The translations under genes and the position numbers were made by a program. 64,000 nucleotides of DNA from Limnanthes douglasii subsp. nivea (Eukaryota; Streptophyta; Magnoliopsida; Brassicales; Limnanthaceae), in contig JAUPFV010000001.1 in NCBI GenBank assembly GCA_036936605.1, positions 73,303,910-73,367,909 on the forward strand, in the 5' to 3' direction. Shown piece after piece: positions 63,945 to 64,000 of the stretch (positions are counted from its first letter, which is position 1; the number at the start of each line of letters is the position of its first letter). Under the pieces are notes generated by a model that made no database searches, was not told where the DNA came from, and saw nothing but the letters and a program-made list of their open reading frames with translations.

Positions 63945-64000
63945 AGTATTACTGTTTTTTGTTTTGGTTGGGGTTTGGTGCAACCGGGCAGACCTCACCT

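Larger units (their letters stand above)
60121..64000 (+). mobile_element. LTR element with a Transposase_28-like protein, 3' end outside the window
   Basis: A 419-bp LTR (60121-60539) opens the element inside gypsy relic 4. Its TG...CA ends are fixed by comparison with the solo LTR at 21791-22167. The internal region carries an interrupted frame of about 1000 codons whose centre resembles the plant 'putative gypsy type transposon' domain, followed by a coiled coil and an acidic tail. No protease, RT or integrase is seen before the window ends. A tRNA-Met-like word (GGTATCAAAGCACC, 60849-60862) lies 310 bp inside, too far to be a normal primer site. TCCGGA and related words recur in the LTR and interior. 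Confidence 0.8.

Overview
The window looks like nuclear DNA of a eudicot plant. It is AT-rich and built almost entirely of plant-type transposable elements: plant L1-type LINEs with a C-terminal RNase H, Ty1/copia elements primed by initiator tRNA-Met, Ty3/gypsy relics, TRIM-like non-autonomous LTR elements, a tRNA-derived SINE and plant hAT relics. The only trace of a host protein gene is a decayed, intron-containing vacuolar-type Na+/H+ antiporter (NHX) fragment. I cannot name a species. I see no intact host gene, tRNA gene, rRNA gene or CRISPR array.

Layout. 0-7 kb: a complete SINE with a 16-bp target-site duplication (TSD), then a nearly full-length LINE on the minus strand (about 1.23-6.43 kb). 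7-19 kb: AT-rich DNA with a hAT transposase fossil (11.3-12.1 kb) and a gutted gypsy element (14.1-16.6 kb) that keeps gag, the integrase tail and a 75-bp minisatellite. 19.2-23.9 kb: a decayed copia element (copia A) carrying a solo LTR of another family. 23.9-26.3 kb: a minus-strand gypsy gag, primer site and LTR, with a direct repeat on both sides of the LTR. 26.3-36.4 kb: a second minus-strand LINE split by two younger insertions, copia B (TSD AGTCG) and a TRIM-like element (TSD AACAT). Copia B also has its LTR plus 1.0 kb of 3' flanking LINE copied to its 5' side. 36.4-41.1 kb: copia C, the youngest element, with LTRs differing by about one base and a polyprotein frame broken only by two TAG codons. 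41.8-44.7 kb: a SINE copy and the NHX pseudogene with a second TRIM-like element in one intron. 45-52.8 kb: hAT relics, many short tandem duplications and two more SINE copies. 53.4-60.1 kb: two minus-strand gypsy pol relics of different lineages. 60.1 kb to the end: a plus-strand LTR element inserted into the gypsy relic. It encodes a protein resembling the plant 'putative gypsy type transposon' domain (Transposase_28) followed by a coiled coil, and it is cut by the window edge. Its LTR is the same family as the solo LTR in copia A.

How the parts work together. There is no operon logic here. The order is set by nested insertion, and most insertions can be ranked in time from TSDs and interrupted reading frames. 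The most informative structures are the copia B LTR-plus-flank duplication, the hairpin minisatellite in the first TRIM-like LTR, the NHX fossil, and the Transposase_28-type element at the right edge. All family assignments come from reading motifs by eye; no database search was run.
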